A stretch of DNA of 64,000 nucleotides from Bacteroidetes bacterium GWF2_38_335 (GCA_001769535.1 MEOH01000005.1:1-64000), one strand, 5' to 3'. Positions 49,151-59,760 are shown, numbered from the stretch's first letter. Notes: a model not told the origin generated them from the sequence alone. A program made the numbers and translations.

Positions 49151-51205
49151 TTACCAGATTTTTGCCCGACTTTCGACAGGAATAAACATTTTATCGTTTT
49201 CGGTAATATTGAAGGCTTCATAAAATTCCTGAATATTCGGCAGTGGTCCATTAACCCTAAGCTTTCCAAGGGAATGTGGGTCTTCTTTTGTTCTGCGCAA
49301 TATTTCTTCGTTTTTAATATTCTGAGCCCAAACATGAGCATAGGCAAGGAAAAATCTTTGTTCCGGAGTAAACCCGTCAATATTTTCTTTAACAGGATTT
49401 TCTTTCAATACTTTCTGCAAAGCGGTGTAAGATATGCAAAGTCCTCCAAGATCGGCAATATTTTCGCCCAGTGTAAATTCACCATTGGCATGCACATTGT
49501 CTAAAACCACGTAAGAATTGAACTGGTCGACCAGCACTTTTGATTTTGCATCGAACTTTGAGACGTCTTCGTCGGTCCACCAGTTATTCAGATTGCCATT
49601 CAGGTCATATTTTTTGCCCTGATCATCAAACCCGTGTGTCATTTCATGTCCGATTACCACACCAATAGCTCCGTAATTTACAGCATCATCCGCATCAAGG
49701 TAGAAGAACGGGGGTTGCAGGATGGCAGCCGGGAAAACAATTTCATTCATGGAAGGTTCATAGTATGCATTAACCATTTGTGGAGGCATAAACCATTCTT
49801 CTTTATTTACCGGCTTGTTTATTTTGCCAATCATATATTTGAATTCAAATTCATTGGCACGCAAAACATTCATTACGTAATAGTCATTTTTTATTTCGAG
49901 AGCCGAATAGTCGCGCCATTTATCAGGATATCCAACTTTTACATTTATTTTTTCAAGTTTCTGAAGCGCTTTTTGTTTGGTTTCATCACTCATCCAGTCA
50001 AGGTTTTTTATTCTGTCGGCAAACGCAGATTTGAGGTTTGCAACGAGTTTGAGCATTTTTTCCTTAGCTTTTGGAGGGAAGTGTTTTTCCACATATAATT
50101 TTCCGACAGATTCACTCATGGATGAATTGACAATATTGACTACACGTTTCCACCGGGGTTGAATTTCATTGACACCCGAAAGTGTTTTTCCGTAGAAAGA
50201 AAAAGTTTCGTTTACAAAATCATCGTTAAGGTAAGATGCAACAGCCCTCAGGTAGTTCCATTTCAGATAAAGTTTCCAGGTTTCAACAGGAATTTCTTTT
50301 TGCATTTTGCCGATTGCCTTAAAAAAATCAGGCTGACCAACATTGACCTCACCGGGATTGTCAAGTCCGATAATTGAAAAATATCCTTTCCAATCAAATT
50401 CAGGACAATTTTCGCTTAGCTGCGCCACAGTCATTTTATTGTAAGTTTTGTGCGGATCGCGGCGGTCGGTAAGTTTCATGGAAGCTTTTGCGAGTTTATA
50501 TTCAAAAGAAAAAATCTTATCGGCTATTTCTTTGCCGTTTTTTGTGCCGGTAAGATCAAATATTTTCGCGATATAGTTTTTATATGCATCGATGATTCCT
50601 TTTGAAGATTCATCTGTTCCCAGATAGTATTCCCTTTCAGGAAGACCGATACCGCCTTGCGACAATTGGCCCAATACCATGGTGCTGTTTTTACTGTCGG
50701 CATCAGCATAAATATTAAATAAGGGAGAAATATCTTGTTTGTGCAACAGGGCAATATGTTTCTGGATATCTTCGATGGTGGCAAGACCATCGATTTTAGC
50801 CAATTCTTCCTGTACAGCCTTTAACCCGTCGCTTTCAATTTTTGCAGAATCCATTCCCATTGAATACAGCAAGCCAATTTTATATTGGTCGGTCCCGTTT
50901 TTATGTTTCTTTTTTGAAAGGTCTTCGATCAGAGCCCTGACTTGTTTCTGACCCACATCAGCCAGCTGGTCAAATGCCCCGTAACGACTTTTATCGGAGG
51001 GCATTGGATTGTTTTTCATCCAGCCGCCGTTGGCAAACTGATTGAAGTCTTCACCGGGCGAAACCGATTTGTCAAGGTCAGCCGGATTGATGGCTAAAAT
51101 TTTTTCTTCCTTCATTTTTTCATTTTCTTTTTTTGATTTTTCTGCAGTTTCGTTGCATGCAATAAATAGGGGTAAGCAGAGAGAGAGAATAATATATTTT
51201 TTCAT
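49151..51205 (-). CDS. M13 family (neprilysin-like) metallopeptidase, lipoprotein
   Basis: The protein has 684 residues from ATG 51205 (MKKYIILSLCLPLFIAC). An upstream ATG seven codons earlier would only extend the signal. The lipobox FIAC puts the lipid-bearing Cys at about residue 17. The M13 core has VIGHEMTHGFDDQG (zinc site HEMTH at 520-524), ENIADLGG (third ligand Glu), NAYYEPSMNEIVFPAAILQPPF and RVNGPLPN near the end. The N-terminal half carries SPGEDFNQFANGGWMK, the usual family opening. It is an envelope oligopeptidase, probably in the periplasm. Substrate unknown. Confidence 0.95.
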   Translation of the reverse strand: MKKYIILSLCLPLFIACNETAEKSKKENEKMKEEKILAINPADLDKSVSPGEDFNQFANGGWMKNNPMPSDKSRYGAFDQLADVGQKQVRALIEDLSKKKHKNGTDQYKIGLLYSMGMDSAKIESDGLKAVQEELAKIDGLATIEDIQKHIALLHKQDISPLFNIYADADSKNSTMVLGQLSQGGIGLPEREYYLGTDESSKGIIDAYKNYIAKIFDLTGTKNGKEIADKIFSFEYKLAKASMKLTDRRDPHKTYNKMTVAQLSENCPEFDWKGYFSIIGLDNPGEVNVGQPDFFKAIGKMQKEIPVETWKLYLKWNYLRAVASYLNDDFVNETFSFYGKTLSGVNEIQPRWKRVVNIVNSSMSESVGKLYVEKHFPPKAKEKMLKLVANLKSAFADRIKNLDWMSDETKQKALQKLEKINVKVGYPDKWRDYSALEIKNDYYVMNVLRANEFEFKYMIGKINKPVNKEEWFMPPQMVNAYYEPSMNEIVFPAAILQPPFFYLDADDAVNYGAIGVVIGHEMTHGFDDQGKKYDLNGNLNNWWTDEDVSKFDAKSKVLVDQFNSYVVLDNVHANGEFTLGENIADLGGLCISYTALQKVLKENPVKENIDGFTPEQRFFLAYAHVWAQNIKNEEILRRTKEDPHSLGKLRVNGPLPNIQEFYEAFNITENDKMFIPVESRAKIW

Positions 51206-51299
51206 CTTAAATATTTTAAGATACAAAAATAGTAAAACGTGGGCTAAGAAAAAAAGGAATGAAAGGAATTGTAGCAGACTTTGTTTTTTCAGACAGCTA

Positions 51300-51893
51300 T
51301 TATTTCTTTTCTTCGGGATTCAGCATCTTTCCAACAGTTTTATATCTGCCATATCCCACGTATTTATTTCCCTGATCGTCAACTGCAATATAGTACCAAA
51401 GTCCGTTACGGGGAGTAAGGTCTTTTCGTTTTATACTGTAATTGGTGTTGTCGATATACTCAACTCCTTTTTCAAGTCGGCCACCTTTGCAGAATCCAAG
51501 AATCTTGGGACCGTCTTTTTTCTGGTACCACATTTCAAAATGCTCTTTGGAGAATGGTGTTTTGGTGTAATTTCCGAGTCTCCATTTGCCATCAATGAAG
51601 TTCATGGTTCCGAATTCGACAATCTGAAGGTCTGAAACGGTTGCTTTGACTATTGTTTTGTGTTTCCAGATAAAATAGGAGGAATCCTTTTCGTAAACTT
51701 CGGCATACATTTCATTGGGAATATGAGTTACTTCAATTCCGACCGGAAGGCCTTTGACTACCTCAGGAAGATTTTCTTCCTCTTTGGTATTTTTCTGTTC
51801 TTCATTGCTGTTGCAAGAAGTAAAAAATACGGTGAGAATGGTTAATATCATTAATATTAACCTTGCTCCTGTATGATGTTTTATTGTTTTCAT
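51300..51893 (-). CDS. Predicted lipoprotein of unknown function
   Basis: The protein has 197 residues. The signal ends in a lipobox (VFFTSC, Cys at about residue 27), then an Asn/Glu/Lys-rich linker and a beta-rich domain with FIWKHKTIVKA, VEFGTMNFIDGKWRLGN and GLWYYIAVDDQGNKYVGYGRYK. The last motif gives a YVGYG..K ending. I recognise no family. It stands alone between the dacB and M13 genes with A+T-rich spacers of 85 and 94 bp, and shows no operon partner. Confidence 0.78.
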   Translation of the reverse strand: MKTIKHHTGARLILMILTILTVFFTSCNSNEEQKNTKEEENLPEVVKGLPVGIEVTHIPNEMYAEVYEKDSSYFIWKHKTIVKATVSDLQIVEFGTMNFIDGKWRLGNYTKTPFSKEHFEMWYQKKDGPKILGFCKGGRLEKGVEYIDNTNYSIKRKDLTPRNGLWYYIAVDDQGNKYVGYGRYKTVGKMLNPEEKK

Positions 51894-51978
51894 ATTTTAG
51901 GTTTCTTTTATGACAATTAAAACAGGTAAATAGTTGCATTTATTGTCTGTATTACAAAACACAGTTAAAAACGAAACA

Positions 51979-53478
51979 TTATTTCTGCGACAGAGTCACA
52001 AGAACTTTTTCCATTTTTGTTTTCATTTTACCCGAACTGCAATTGTAGTTGTTTACAATGAAAGCGAATACTATTTCTTTTCCTGATGTTGTTTTTACAT
52101 ATCCTGCATAGCTCCTGACTCTTGTCATGGAACCAGTTTTTGCAACCAGGCGGCCTTCGGCGGTTGTTCCATCGCCAAAACTGCTCATGGTACCTGATTT
52201 TCCGGCAACCGGAAGTGATTTAAAAAAAGCTTCACTGTTGCCCGATGATTTCATATATTTCAATACCCCTGCCAACTGGCGGGCAGTGACAACGTCCATT
52301 CTGGATAGTCCGCAGCCGTCATTTACATACATTCCTTTTGTATTGATTCCTTTTGAGTCCCAATAAGCTTCAATGGCTTTTGATCCTGAAAAGGCTTCGC
52401 CCGAGCCATATTTTTTCAATCCAATCAGATAAAGTAAATGTTCTGCATAAAGATTATAGCTGATCATGTTTGTCTGGTTGATTATCTGAATCAGTGAAGG
52501 TGAAGAGGAAACCACTAACTTTTTTCCCGGAAGGGTATCGATAATTTTATCCAGGCGCATCTGTCTTTTAGTTGAAGGTTCGGCAGTGCATGACACACCC
52601 GCAGCTACCAGTCTGTTTTGCAACTCGGTTGCTGCATATAGGGCCGGATCGGGCATGGATGCCCTGACATTGAAATGGTCTTTTCCTTTCGGGATGGTGC
52701 CTGTAGCTATTCTGTAATTGCTGAATGGTGCCCCGTAGATGTAAGCATTATCGGCACTTTCATTGGATGCTTTCACGAAATTGTCCAGAATCAGTCCGGG
52801 CATCGGCGGAACAACACTGTCAACCCATGTTGAATCGCCATGGTTTGGGCCTGATGAAAAAATGATTTCGAATGTATTGTCATAAATTGTTAAGCCACAG
52901 GGTGATGCGCCAAAATAGTTGCCAATATCACTCCACATCCAGGAGCCAGGGACAACCGGAAGGGGAAAAACAGAGTCATCGCCAACAATTTTTCCTTTCA
53001 CTGATTTGATTCCTGCTTTTTTGATCGAATCAACCCATGTTTGCATGAAATCGGGGCTTGACCAGTAATTGTCAAAATATTTTGAACCCAGAGTAGGGTC
53101 GCCACCGCCACGAATATAGATGTTTCCGTGTAGCACTCCTTCAGTGTCAATATTGCCGGTATATTCGATGGTGGTTTTAAAGCGGTGGCCTGCGCCAAAA
53201 AGTTCCAATGCTGTTGCAGTTGTCAGGACCTTTTGAACTGAGGCGGGAACAAGGCTCATGTCGGGATTAAGCTCCGCGACATTTTCGCCTGATTTGATAT
53301 CGATGGCAATAAAACCGATTGATGCGTTTTTCAGGTCTGAATCTTTTTCCAGGATATCAAGCTGGGCTTTAACCAATTCAGTTGTTTCTGTTATTGATTT
53401 TGCTAAGGTTTTAGCTGTAGTCTGAGCTTGAGAACAGACAAAAAAGAGGGCAAATATGAACAGAAAAAACAGTTTCAT
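51979..53478 (-). CDS. dacB: D-alanyl-D-alanine carboxypeptidase/endopeptidase (PBP4, DacB type)
   Basis: The protein has 499 residues with a signal peptide (to about SQAQ). It trims or cuts peptidoglycan peptides in the periplasm. The class C PBP motifs are ASVQK (Ser80, Lys83), SYN in NMISYNLYAEHLL, and KTG in LVAKTGSM. The large insert between motifs 1 and 2 typical of DacB is present (IYIRGGGDPTLGS, WMWSDIGNYFGA). Its ATG abuts the stop of ribAB. It is the last gene of the lptF/G-GT4-GT2-ribAB-dacB operon. Confidence 0.95.
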   Translation of the reverse strand: MKLFFLFIFALFFVCSQAQTTAKTLAKSITETTELVKAQLDILEKDSDLKNASIGFIAIDIKSGENVAELNPDMSLVPASVQKVLTTATALELFGAGHRFKTTIEYTGNIDTEGVLHGNIYIRGGGDPTLGSKYFDNYWSSPDFMQTWVDSIKKAGIKSVKGKIVGDDSVFPLPVVPGSWMWSDIGNYFGASPCGLTIYDNTFEIIFSSGPNHGDSTWVDSVVPPMPGLILDNFVKASNESADNAYIYGAPFSNYRIATGTIPKGKDHFNVRASMPDPALYAATELQNRLVAAGVSCTAEPSTKRQMRLDKIIDTLPGKKLVVSSSPSLIQIINQTNMISYNLYAEHLLYLIGLKKYGSGEAFSGSKAIEAYWDSKGINTKGMYVNDGCGLSRMDVVTARQLAGVLKYMKSSGNSEAFFKSLPVAGKSGTMSSFGDGTTAEGRLVAKTGSMTRVRSYAGYVKTTSGKEIVFAFIVNNYNCSSGKMKTKMEKVLVTLSQK

Positions 53479-54744
53479 TTATTCTTTTGGGTTTTCGTTG
53501 TCTTTTTCATCGGCGAATTCAAGAAAATGGCCCATTTTTGATTTTTTTGTTTCCAGGTAAAAATGGTTATGCACATTGGGTGGAATCTCATCTTTAATGA
53601 TTTCAACAATTTCAAGTCCGTAACCCTCAAGTCCGGCACGTTTAACAGGATTATTGGTAATCAGCCTGATTTTGCAAATTCCCAGAGCCCTGATAATCTG
53701 AGCACCTACTCCGTAATCACGTTCATCGGGTTTGAAACCAAGTTCAATGTTTGCTTCAACGGTATCTTTTCCCTGTTCCTGCAATTTATATGCTTCGATT
53801 TTTTTAAACAACCCGATACCTCTTCCTTCCTGATTCATATAAATGATAACGCCCTTGCCTTCCTTTTCAATCATTTTCATGGCTTTAACAAGCTGTGGAC
53901 CGCAGTCGCAGCGAAGAGAGCCAAAAATATCTCCGGTAACGCATGAAGAATGTACCCTAACCAAAACAGGTTCATCTTTTTCCCACTTACCTTTGATGAG
54001 CGCCGAATGTTCAAGTCCATTTGATATTTGCTTGAACGGCACCAGATCAAAGTTTCCGTGAATGGTGGGTAGTTTCACTTTTGTACCTGTTTCAATGAGC
54101 GATTCCTTTTTAATTTTGAATTTAATAAGGTCTTCAATGGAAATAATTTTCAAACCAAATTTATCTGCAATTTCAAAGAGTTGTGGAAGGCGCGCCATGG
54201 TTCCATCTTCGTTCATGATTTCAACCAAGGCACCGCCTGGTCTGAGCCCTGCCAGGGATGTAAGATCCACAGTGGCTTCGGTGTGACCGGCGCGGCGCAA
54301 AACGCCCTTATTTTTTGCTTTAAGCGGAAAGATGTGACCCGGACGGGCAAGGTCTTCAGGTTTTGTGGACGGATCGACCAGTGCCTTAATGGTCTTGGCA
54401 CGATCGGCAGCCGATATTCCTGTTGTACAACCGTATCCGATGAGATCAACCGAAATGGTAAACGGAGTATCATGCAGAGCAGTATTTTTCCCTACCATCA
54501 GTTCCAATTCCAGTTCGTTGCAGCGGTCTTCGGTTATAGATGCGCATATTAAACCTCGTCCGTGTGTAGCCATAAAGTTGACTATTTCAGGCGTAATTTT
54601 TTCAGCGGCAGCAATAAAATCGCCTTCATTTTCACGATCCTCATCATCCACAACAATGATTACTTTTCCATTGCGTAAATCTTCAACTGCTTCCTCAATG
54701 GTGTTTAATTTCCTATTGATTTCTTTTTGTTGGTTTCCAGACAT
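53479..54744 (-). CDS. ribBA: Bifunctional DHBP synthase / GTP cyclohydrolase II
   Basis: The protein has 421 residues from ATG 54744 ([15 protein letters not shown]); a TTG three codons earlier is less likely. The N-terminal half makes 3,4-dihydroxy-2-butanone 4-phosphate: [31 protein letters not shown], and PGHIFPL with HTEATVDL. The C-terminal half opens GTP for riboflavin synthesis: [20 protein letters not shown] (zinc cysteines), [17 protein letters not shown] and [12 protein letters not shown]. It overlaps the upstream glycosyltransferase gene by 32 bp, a clear sign of one transcript although its pathway is unrelated. Confidence 0.97.
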   Translation of the reverse strand: MSGNQQKEINRKLNTIEEAVEDLRNGKVIIVVDDEDRENEGDFIAAAEKITPEIVNFMATHGRGLICASITEDRCNELELELMVGKNTALHDTPFTISVDLIGYGCTTGISAADRAKTIKALVDPSTKPEDLARPGHIFPLKAKNKGVLRRAGHTEATVDLTSLAGLRPGGALVEIMNEDGTMARLPQLFEIADKFGLKIISIEDLIKFKIKKESLIETGTKVKLPTIHGNFDLVPFKQISNGLEHSALIKGKWEKDEPVLVRVHSSCVTGDIFGSLRCDCGPQLVKAMKMIEKEGKGVIIYMNQEGRGIGLFKKIEAYKLQEQGKDTVEANIELGFKPDERDYGVGAQIIRALGICKIRLITNNPVKRAGLEGYGLEIVEIIKDEIPPNVHNHFYLETKKSKMGHFLEFADEKDNENPKE

Positions 54745-55882
54745 TTGATTCAATTCCTTTAAAATATTTGATAAATCCTGAGAATAAAGCCAGATTCATT
54801 CCGAAAAAATGGGTAATAAATCTCAGGAGAATGATATGAATATTAATTTTCTTGAGTAAAAAATCCGCCAATGGCAATAAAAGCACAAAGCAATAAGCCA
54901 TCAGCAGGTAATCGTAAAATTTTATTTCCATAGCCATCTGAACATTCAGATAAAACGACAGAATGATAAAAAACGGGGTAAGCCACCGCAGTACTTTGTG
55001 TGAAAAAAAACAAAAGGCTATACCAGTGAAGGGAGGCCAAAGCAACCCCTTAAATATTTGAAGGTTTTGGAAATTACCTGAGGCAATTCTTACTTTTCTT
55101 CTGAATTCGTGCTGAATATTGTTCGAAACATCTTCATAAACAATAGCTTCCAGGTCGTTGATGGCTTTTTTTCCTTTTTCGAGCACCTTCATGCTGATGT
55201 AAAAATCATCAACTGTAAAATTAGCAGGGACTACAGAAAATAATTCTTTTCTGATGGCGTAGCATCCGCCAAACGGACCAATCATTGTTCCCCAGATTTT
55301 GCTTTCACGGTTCTTGATTTTCATCTCACGCGAGTTATAGGCATTTTCCTGAATGGAAATACCTTCTTTTTTTAATCCGATATTCATCATGTGTGAATCA
55401 ACCAGTCCGATTTCGGGGTTGTTGAAATGACGTGTCAGGCTTATCAGGGTATCGGGAGTGAAAATTACATTTGCGTCGGTAATAACCAATATGTCGTATT
55501 TTGATTTCCCTGCCAATATATTTATAATAGCAGGTTTTCCCTGTCTTTGGGTAAAGGAGATAAATTGAATATTTGAAAACTCTTTTTGAAGTTTTTCAAT
55601 AATATTGTTTGTGTTGTCTGAAGAATTATCAGAGCCAATAAGTACCTCAATTTTGTGGAGGGGATAACCGGTTTTGAAAATACTCCTGATTTTTTCTTCA
55701 ATAATTACTTCCTCATTAAAAGCCGACATAAGAATACTTACTCCGGGCAGGTTTTCATCAGGAACAGTTGGAGCCGGGTTGTTTTTTTTGCCCGATAATG
55801 CCCACAAAATTACCGGATACAGCACGTAAGTGTGAAATATCAGAAAAATCAAAAGCCAGAAAATTACCTGGGCAACAATCAT
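54713..55882 (-). CDS. Membrane glycosyltransferase, family 2
   Basis: The protein has 389 residues. An N-terminal membrane helix (about 3-26) precedes the GT-A domain: [44 protein letters not shown] (the D-A-N metal site), [14 protein letters not shown] and [15 protein letters not shown]. Three or four helices close the protein (about 285-370). The architecture is that of processive or polyprenyl-linked sugar transferases of the CESA-like group. It overlaps the GT4 gene by 4 bp and ribAB by 32 bp. Product unknown, probably a surface glycan or lipid. Confidence 0.9.
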   Translation of the reverse strand: MIVAQVIFWLLIFLIFHTYVLYPVILWALSGKKNNPAPTVPDENLPGVSILMSAFNEEVIIEEKIRSIFKTGYPLHKIEVLIGSDNSSDNTNNIIEKLQKEFSNIQFISFTQRQGKPAIINILAGKSKYDILVITDANVIFTPDTLISLTRHFNNPEIGLVDSHMMNIGLKKEGISIQENAYNSREMKIKNRESKIWGTMIGPFGGCYAIRKELFSVVPANFTVDDFYISMKVLEKGKKAINDLEAIVYEDVSNNIQHEFRRKVRIASGNFQNLQIFKGLLWPPFTGIAFCFFSHKVLRWLTPFFIILSFYLNVQMAMEIKFYDYLLMAYCFVLLLPLADFLLKKINIHIILLRFITHFFGMNLALFSGFIKYFKGIESNVWKPTKRNQ

Positions 55883-57081
55883 ACCGCGGTTTTAAAAAAG
55901 TCGGTTAATGTCTTTGCAATTTTATTATTGTCATAAAATTGACTTACAAAGGTAGCTGCATTTTTTCCAATTTCCTTGAAAAATGTCACGTTTGCTAAAC
56001 ATATTTTAATTTGTGAAACAAATTCTTCAGGACTATCAGCGATAAGAATATTGAGGTTGTTTGTAGTTTCGATGCCTTCGGAGCCGATTGAGGTGGTGAT
56101 AATAGTTTTACCAAGAGCCATGCCTTCAATAATTTTGATGCGCATACCACTGCCGGATAAAAGCGGAACAACCATAATTGCCTTGGAGTTCATAAAATCA
56201 GTTGCGCTGTCAACTTCACCAAGGTATTCAATGTTGCTTTCTTTGATTTTGTTCACAAAACTCTCAGGAGCGTTTCTTCCGGCGATATAGAATTTCAGGT
56301 CTGGATGATTATCATGGATTTTGCCCCAGCAATTACTGATAAACCAAATCAGTCCTTCCTGATTGGGCGGCCAGTCAAGTGCTCCAATATGAAATAGAGA
56401 TGGAAATTCAATGGATTGATTGGCAACAGTCATGTTTGAGGTGTCAATACCGGTTGGTGTTACGCAAAATGGTTTGTTGTTTCCCAACTTGTTGAGGATG
56501 TCGCAATCACGCTTGGTAATGGCAACCAATGAATCATATTTGTTAAGAAATCCCAGTTCAAGTTTCTTGATTCTTTTGGCCAGAATTTTAAGATATTTTT
56601 TTTTGAGAAAATTTTCCTGGTTGGCTACAGTCCGTTCCCATATTTCATGCTCAATATTGTGAGCCCGGTAAGAAACATGTGCTTTGGAGTGTTTTCTGAT
56701 TGTTTTCAGATAAAATCCCAGATACAGGCCTTCAAGCTGAATAACATCGAAAGTATGGGTTTTAAGCAGTTCGGTAAGCCGGACATCAAAATTTCTGTTT
56801 ATAAATCTTACGGCATTATAGGGTAAGCCAGAGAAAACAAGATTGAGAATCGCAGTCAGCGGATTGATGGTTGTTCTGACATAAACATCAATAAAGTTTA
56901 TTTTTGAACTTAAATCAGCGGGCAGGTTTTTAAGATCAAAATAATGTTTGGAGGTATTCATGGCCAAAATGGTGACCTCATTACCTGCATTTGCCAAGCC
57001 GCTTGCCATGTTTAAAGTTGCAATGGCACCACCGTCTTTTGGAGGGTAGGGGACTTTATTTGTGATCAGCAGGATTTTCAT
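55879..57081 (-). CDS. Glycosyltransferase, family 4-like (GT-B)
   Basis: The protein has 400 residues. The GT-B N-domain begins KILLITNKVPYPPKDGGAIA with a glycine-rich acceptor loop, and HVSYRAHNIEHEIWER is a known family patch. The C-domain has LFHIGALDWPPNQEG, VVPLLSGSGMRIKIIEGMALGK and TSIGSEGIE, the nucleotide-sugar region with its E-x7-E-like helix. The second gene of the lpt operon, it overlaps lptF/G by 4 bp and the GT2 gene by 4 bp. It likely builds an envelope glycan together with its neighbour. Confidence 0.91.
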   Translation of the reverse strand: MKILLITNKVPYPPKDGGAIATLNMASGLANAGNEVTILAMNTSKHYFDLKNLPADLSSKINFIDVYVRTTINPLTAILNLVFSGLPYNAVRFINRNFDVRLTELLKTHTFDVIQLEGLYLGFYLKTIRKHSKAHVSYRAHNIEHEIWERTVANQENFLKKKYLKILAKRIKKLELGFLNKYDSLVAITKRDCDILNKLGNNKPFCVTPTGIDTSNMTVANQSIEFPSLFHIGALDWPPNQEGLIWFISNCWGKIHDNHPDLKFYIAGRNAPESFVNKIKESNIEYLGEVDSATDFMNSKAIMVVPLLSGSGMRIKIIEGMALGKTIITTSIGSEGIETTNNLNILIADSPEEFVSQIKICLANVTFFKEIGKNAATFVSQFYDNNKIAKTLTDFFKTAV

Positions 57082-59174
57082 GAATTATTTTCCCTTTCAA
57101 TATCTGTAAGCGTTTTCTGAAGAATATTGCCGGTTCTGATCAATAAGTCTTTCAATCGTTTTCTTTTCTTATAACGGGTATAGAAAATAAATATTCCAAA
57201 TGGAAATAAAATCAGGGCAAGAAGGTTTATGATGAACAGCAGCCGGGTAGAATGAATTGTTATTTCAGGAAATGGTACAAGATTTTTAATATTCCTTTTC
57301 AGATTATAGTCATCGCCGGCATGTGTGATGAGCAATTTAAGAAGAGCTTTGTATTGTTTGTTGAGTTCGGAATAACTCAGGTAAGTTGAATTTTTTATAA
57401 GGAAAAGGGATTTGAATAATGAAACAGAGCCAATTTCAGTACTGGTGAAATTTTTTAGGGAAGGGATGAATTCCTTCAGTTTAGATTTTACTTCATCGCC
57501 TGTGATGTTGATGAATTCAAATTTATTAACAGAAACAGCATCCAGGATACTGTTTGAAGTTTTTCGCGATCCAAAAATTTTCGAGAAAAAGGCAGCGTAA
57601 GATTCTGTATTGAAAAGGGTTGAATCGGTTGTTGCTTTATAGGTGAGGAACATGCCAATGGGAAGGAGGATCATTGAGGGCATCCACATTCCAAAATAGG
57701 CAGTGGTTACAAATTCTTTAACAAATTTCTCTCCGACTATTGTCAGGATATAGTAAAGAATAAAAAACAGAACTGAAACAACAACAGGCATTCCGAACCC
57801 TCCTTTTCGGATAATGGCACCAAGAGGAGCCCCGATAAAGAACAACAGCAGGCAGGCAAGAGAAACGGTAAACTTTCGGTGAAGTTCAATCTCATGTTTT
57901 TTAATCCAGGTAAGGCGGCCTTCGTGATCGGCTTTTACTCCTTCGGCGTGTCTTTTTATTGAACGACAGGTTTCGGAGGCCTGCTCAATAAATTTGCTTT
58001 TTTCGTCGGGCGGAAAAGAGTTAAACAGACTGTCGTAATCAAATGTTACAGCCTGAGTAACAGTTTTTTGAGTATCATAGTTTTTTACTCCGGTTGAAAC
58101 ATATTGGTCAGATACAACAGGCTTTCTGAAAGTATTGGGTATTGGTTGCGACATTTTAATTTCAGGATCTTTTTTGTCGGAATACCTGTAAATTCTGAGC
58201 ATCCTATCGAGGGAATACTCATAATTTATGAAAGTCACTACTTTTTTAATGAAGAGTTGGTTTTTTTTCTCTTTTTTAAAATAATGGCTTCTTTTAAGAT
58301 TTAGTGCAAAGTTTGCCACCCTTTTGTCATAAGAGATGTAGAGAGAATCAATTTTTGAATACAGTTGGGCCACATTGAGCATGCGGTGGTGGTCCTGATA
58401 AACTTTTTCATCGGTGCGTTCAAACTCGAAGCTGGTAAGGGCAAGGAGAATGGTTTCGCGTTTAAACTTATCCCTTCTGAAAGGAATTGTTCGTAAGTCA
58501 ACCCTGATTTGATCTTCATCCATCTCCTCGTAATTATAACCGTTGTACATTGTAAGGATCAGGTACTTATTATCCTTAGTCATGTGCATGGTTCCCGAAT
58601 CGGCAATCATAAGGTACACATTTCCTTTTCTTTTGGTGTGGTTATAGATCATCACATCACGGAGGATACCGGTTTTAGTATTTTTCTTTCCGATTTTGAT
58701 AGAATAGTCATCAATTTCGTCATAAAAAACCCCTTCCTTGATGTTCAATTCAGGTCTTTGGGTTTTAATATCACCCATGAGTGCCCAGAATTTCAGATTT
58801 GTGTAGGGGATAACGTAATTGGAGAAGAAAAAAGCTGAAATAGAAATGGCCAGTATAAAAATAATAAGGGGGCGCATAACTTTTTGAAGAGAAATGCCCG
58901 AAGATTTAAGAGCCACGAGTTCGTATTTTTCGCCCAGATTTCCGAAAGTCATGATTGAGGAAAGCAGAATAGCCAAAGGCAAAGCCATGGGAACCAATCC
59001 GGCCGAAGCATAAGCCAGCAATTCGGCAATAATTCCCCAACTCAGGCCTTTTCCCACCAGGTCGTCGATGTAAGTAAAGATAAATTGTAAAAGCAGAATA
59101 AAAAGGGCAATAAAAAAAGTAAGGATAAAAGGTCCTATGTAAGATTTAAGTACAAATATGTGAACTTTTTTCAT
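57078..59174 (-). CDS. LptF/LptG family permease with C-terminal extension
   Basis: The protein has 698 residues, roughly twice the length of E. coli LptF or LptG. The YjgP/YjgQ fold is split: three N-terminal helices (about 10-125, with VPMALPLAILLSSIMTFG and KYELVALKSSGIS). A large periplasmic domain follows (about 130-440), then three helices (about 440-545, with KFTVSLACLLLFFIGAPLGAIIRKGG). Beyond that is an extra region (about 545-698) with no counterpart I know. It holds one more helix (LLFIINLLALILFPFGIFIF) and a basic tail. It should extract lipopolysaccharide from the inner membrane with LptB/LptC. It heads the five-gene operon. Confidence 0.9.
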   Translation of the reverse strand: MKKVHIFVLKSYIGPFILTFFIALFILLLQFIFTYIDDLVGKGLSWGIIAELLAYASAGLVPMALPLAILLSSIMTFGNLGEKYELVALKSSGISLQKVMRPLIIFILAISISAFFFSNYVIPYTNLKFWALMGDIKTQRPELNIKEGVFYDEIDDYSIKIGKKNTKTGILRDVMIYNHTKRKGNVYLMIADSGTMHMTKDNKYLILTMYNGYNYEEMDEDQIRVDLRTIPFRRDKFKRETILLALTSFEFERTDEKVYQDHHRMLNVAQLYSKIDSLYISYDKRVANFALNLKRSHYFKKEKKNQLFIKKVVTFINYEYSLDRMLRIYRYSDKKDPEIKMSQPIPNTFRKPVVSDQYVSTGVKNYDTQKTVTQAVTFDYDSLFNSFPPDEKSKFIEQASETCRSIKRHAEGVKADHEGRLTWIKKHEIELHRKFTVSLACLLLFFIGAPLGAIIRKGGFGMPVVVSVLFFILYYILTIVGEKFVKEFVTTAYFGMWMPSMILLPIGMFLTYKATTDSTLFNTESYAAFFSKIFGSRKTSNSILDAVSVNKFEFINITGDEVKSKLKEFIPSLKNFTSTEIGSVSLFKSLFLIKNSTYLSYSELNKQYKALLKLLITHAGDDYNLKRNIKNLVPFPEITIHSTRLLFIINLLALILFPFGIFIFYTRYKKRKRLKDLLIRTGNILQKTLTDIERENNS

Positions 59175-59328
59175 TTAGTATTATTGCCAAAAACGTACAA
59201 AATTAGTTTTTATTCCTTAGAATGGGGAAGTGTTTTGTAAAAAAGTAGGATGTGAAGACTAAAACAGCAATAATTATTATCAGGTTTAAATGACACAAAG
59301 GGCAGGTAAGTGGCAGAGTGGCTTAATA

Positions 59329-59712
59329 CTATGTGCCGATCACCCTTTTAAGATTTGCCACAGAGTTATCCCAAAGGTCAACGGCATCTTCTTTGCCATC
59401 GGGGTCAACAAAATCGGTAATAATAAGGGCAAGATCACCTGTGAGCTCTTCGATATTGATTTTAAGTTCGAAATAAGCTTCATCGTCATCTTCATTTAAC
59501 CATCTGAATTTAACGAATTTATTATCTTTTTTACTGATAAGTTCAGCTTTTTCCTCGGATTTATCCCAGAAAAAAGTATAAATTTTCCCTCTGACATTAA
59601 CATCTTTGGCAAACCATTCAGACAATCCTGAAGGGGTGCTTAACCTATTAAACAGCACTTTAGGTGAGGAGTTGAACGTATATTCCAGTGTTATTTTCTC
59701 TTTATATATCAT
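59329..59712 (-). CDS. START-like (AHSA1-related) domain protein
   Basis: The protein has 127 residues. It resembles the START-like small proteins of Bacteroidota: KITLEYTFNSSPKVLFNRLSTPSGLSEWFA at the front and LWDNSVANLKRVIGT at the end, with alternating strands between. This fold usually binds hydrophobic ligands or partner proteins; no ligand can be inferred. It sits alone between lptF/G and the tRNA, reading away from the tRNA terminator. Confidence 0.8.
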   Translation of the reverse strand: MIYKEKITLEYTFNSSPKVLFNRLSTPSGLSEWFAKDVNVRGKIYTFFWDKSEEKAELISKKDNKFVKFRWLNEDDDEAYFELKINIEELTGDLALIITDFVDPDGKEDAVDLWDNSVANLKRVIGT

Positions 59713-59760
59713 CAGAAAATGAGTTTGTTGATTGTTGCAATATAATGAAAAATAATTAGA

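Noticed and set aside
49136-50377. Plus-strand ORFs opposite the M13 peptidase
   Set aside because: They are antisense to an intact conserved gene and have no recognisable domains.
53563-54552. Several long plus-strand ORFs opposite ribAB
   Set aside because: They are antisense shadows of a strongly conserved enzyme gene.
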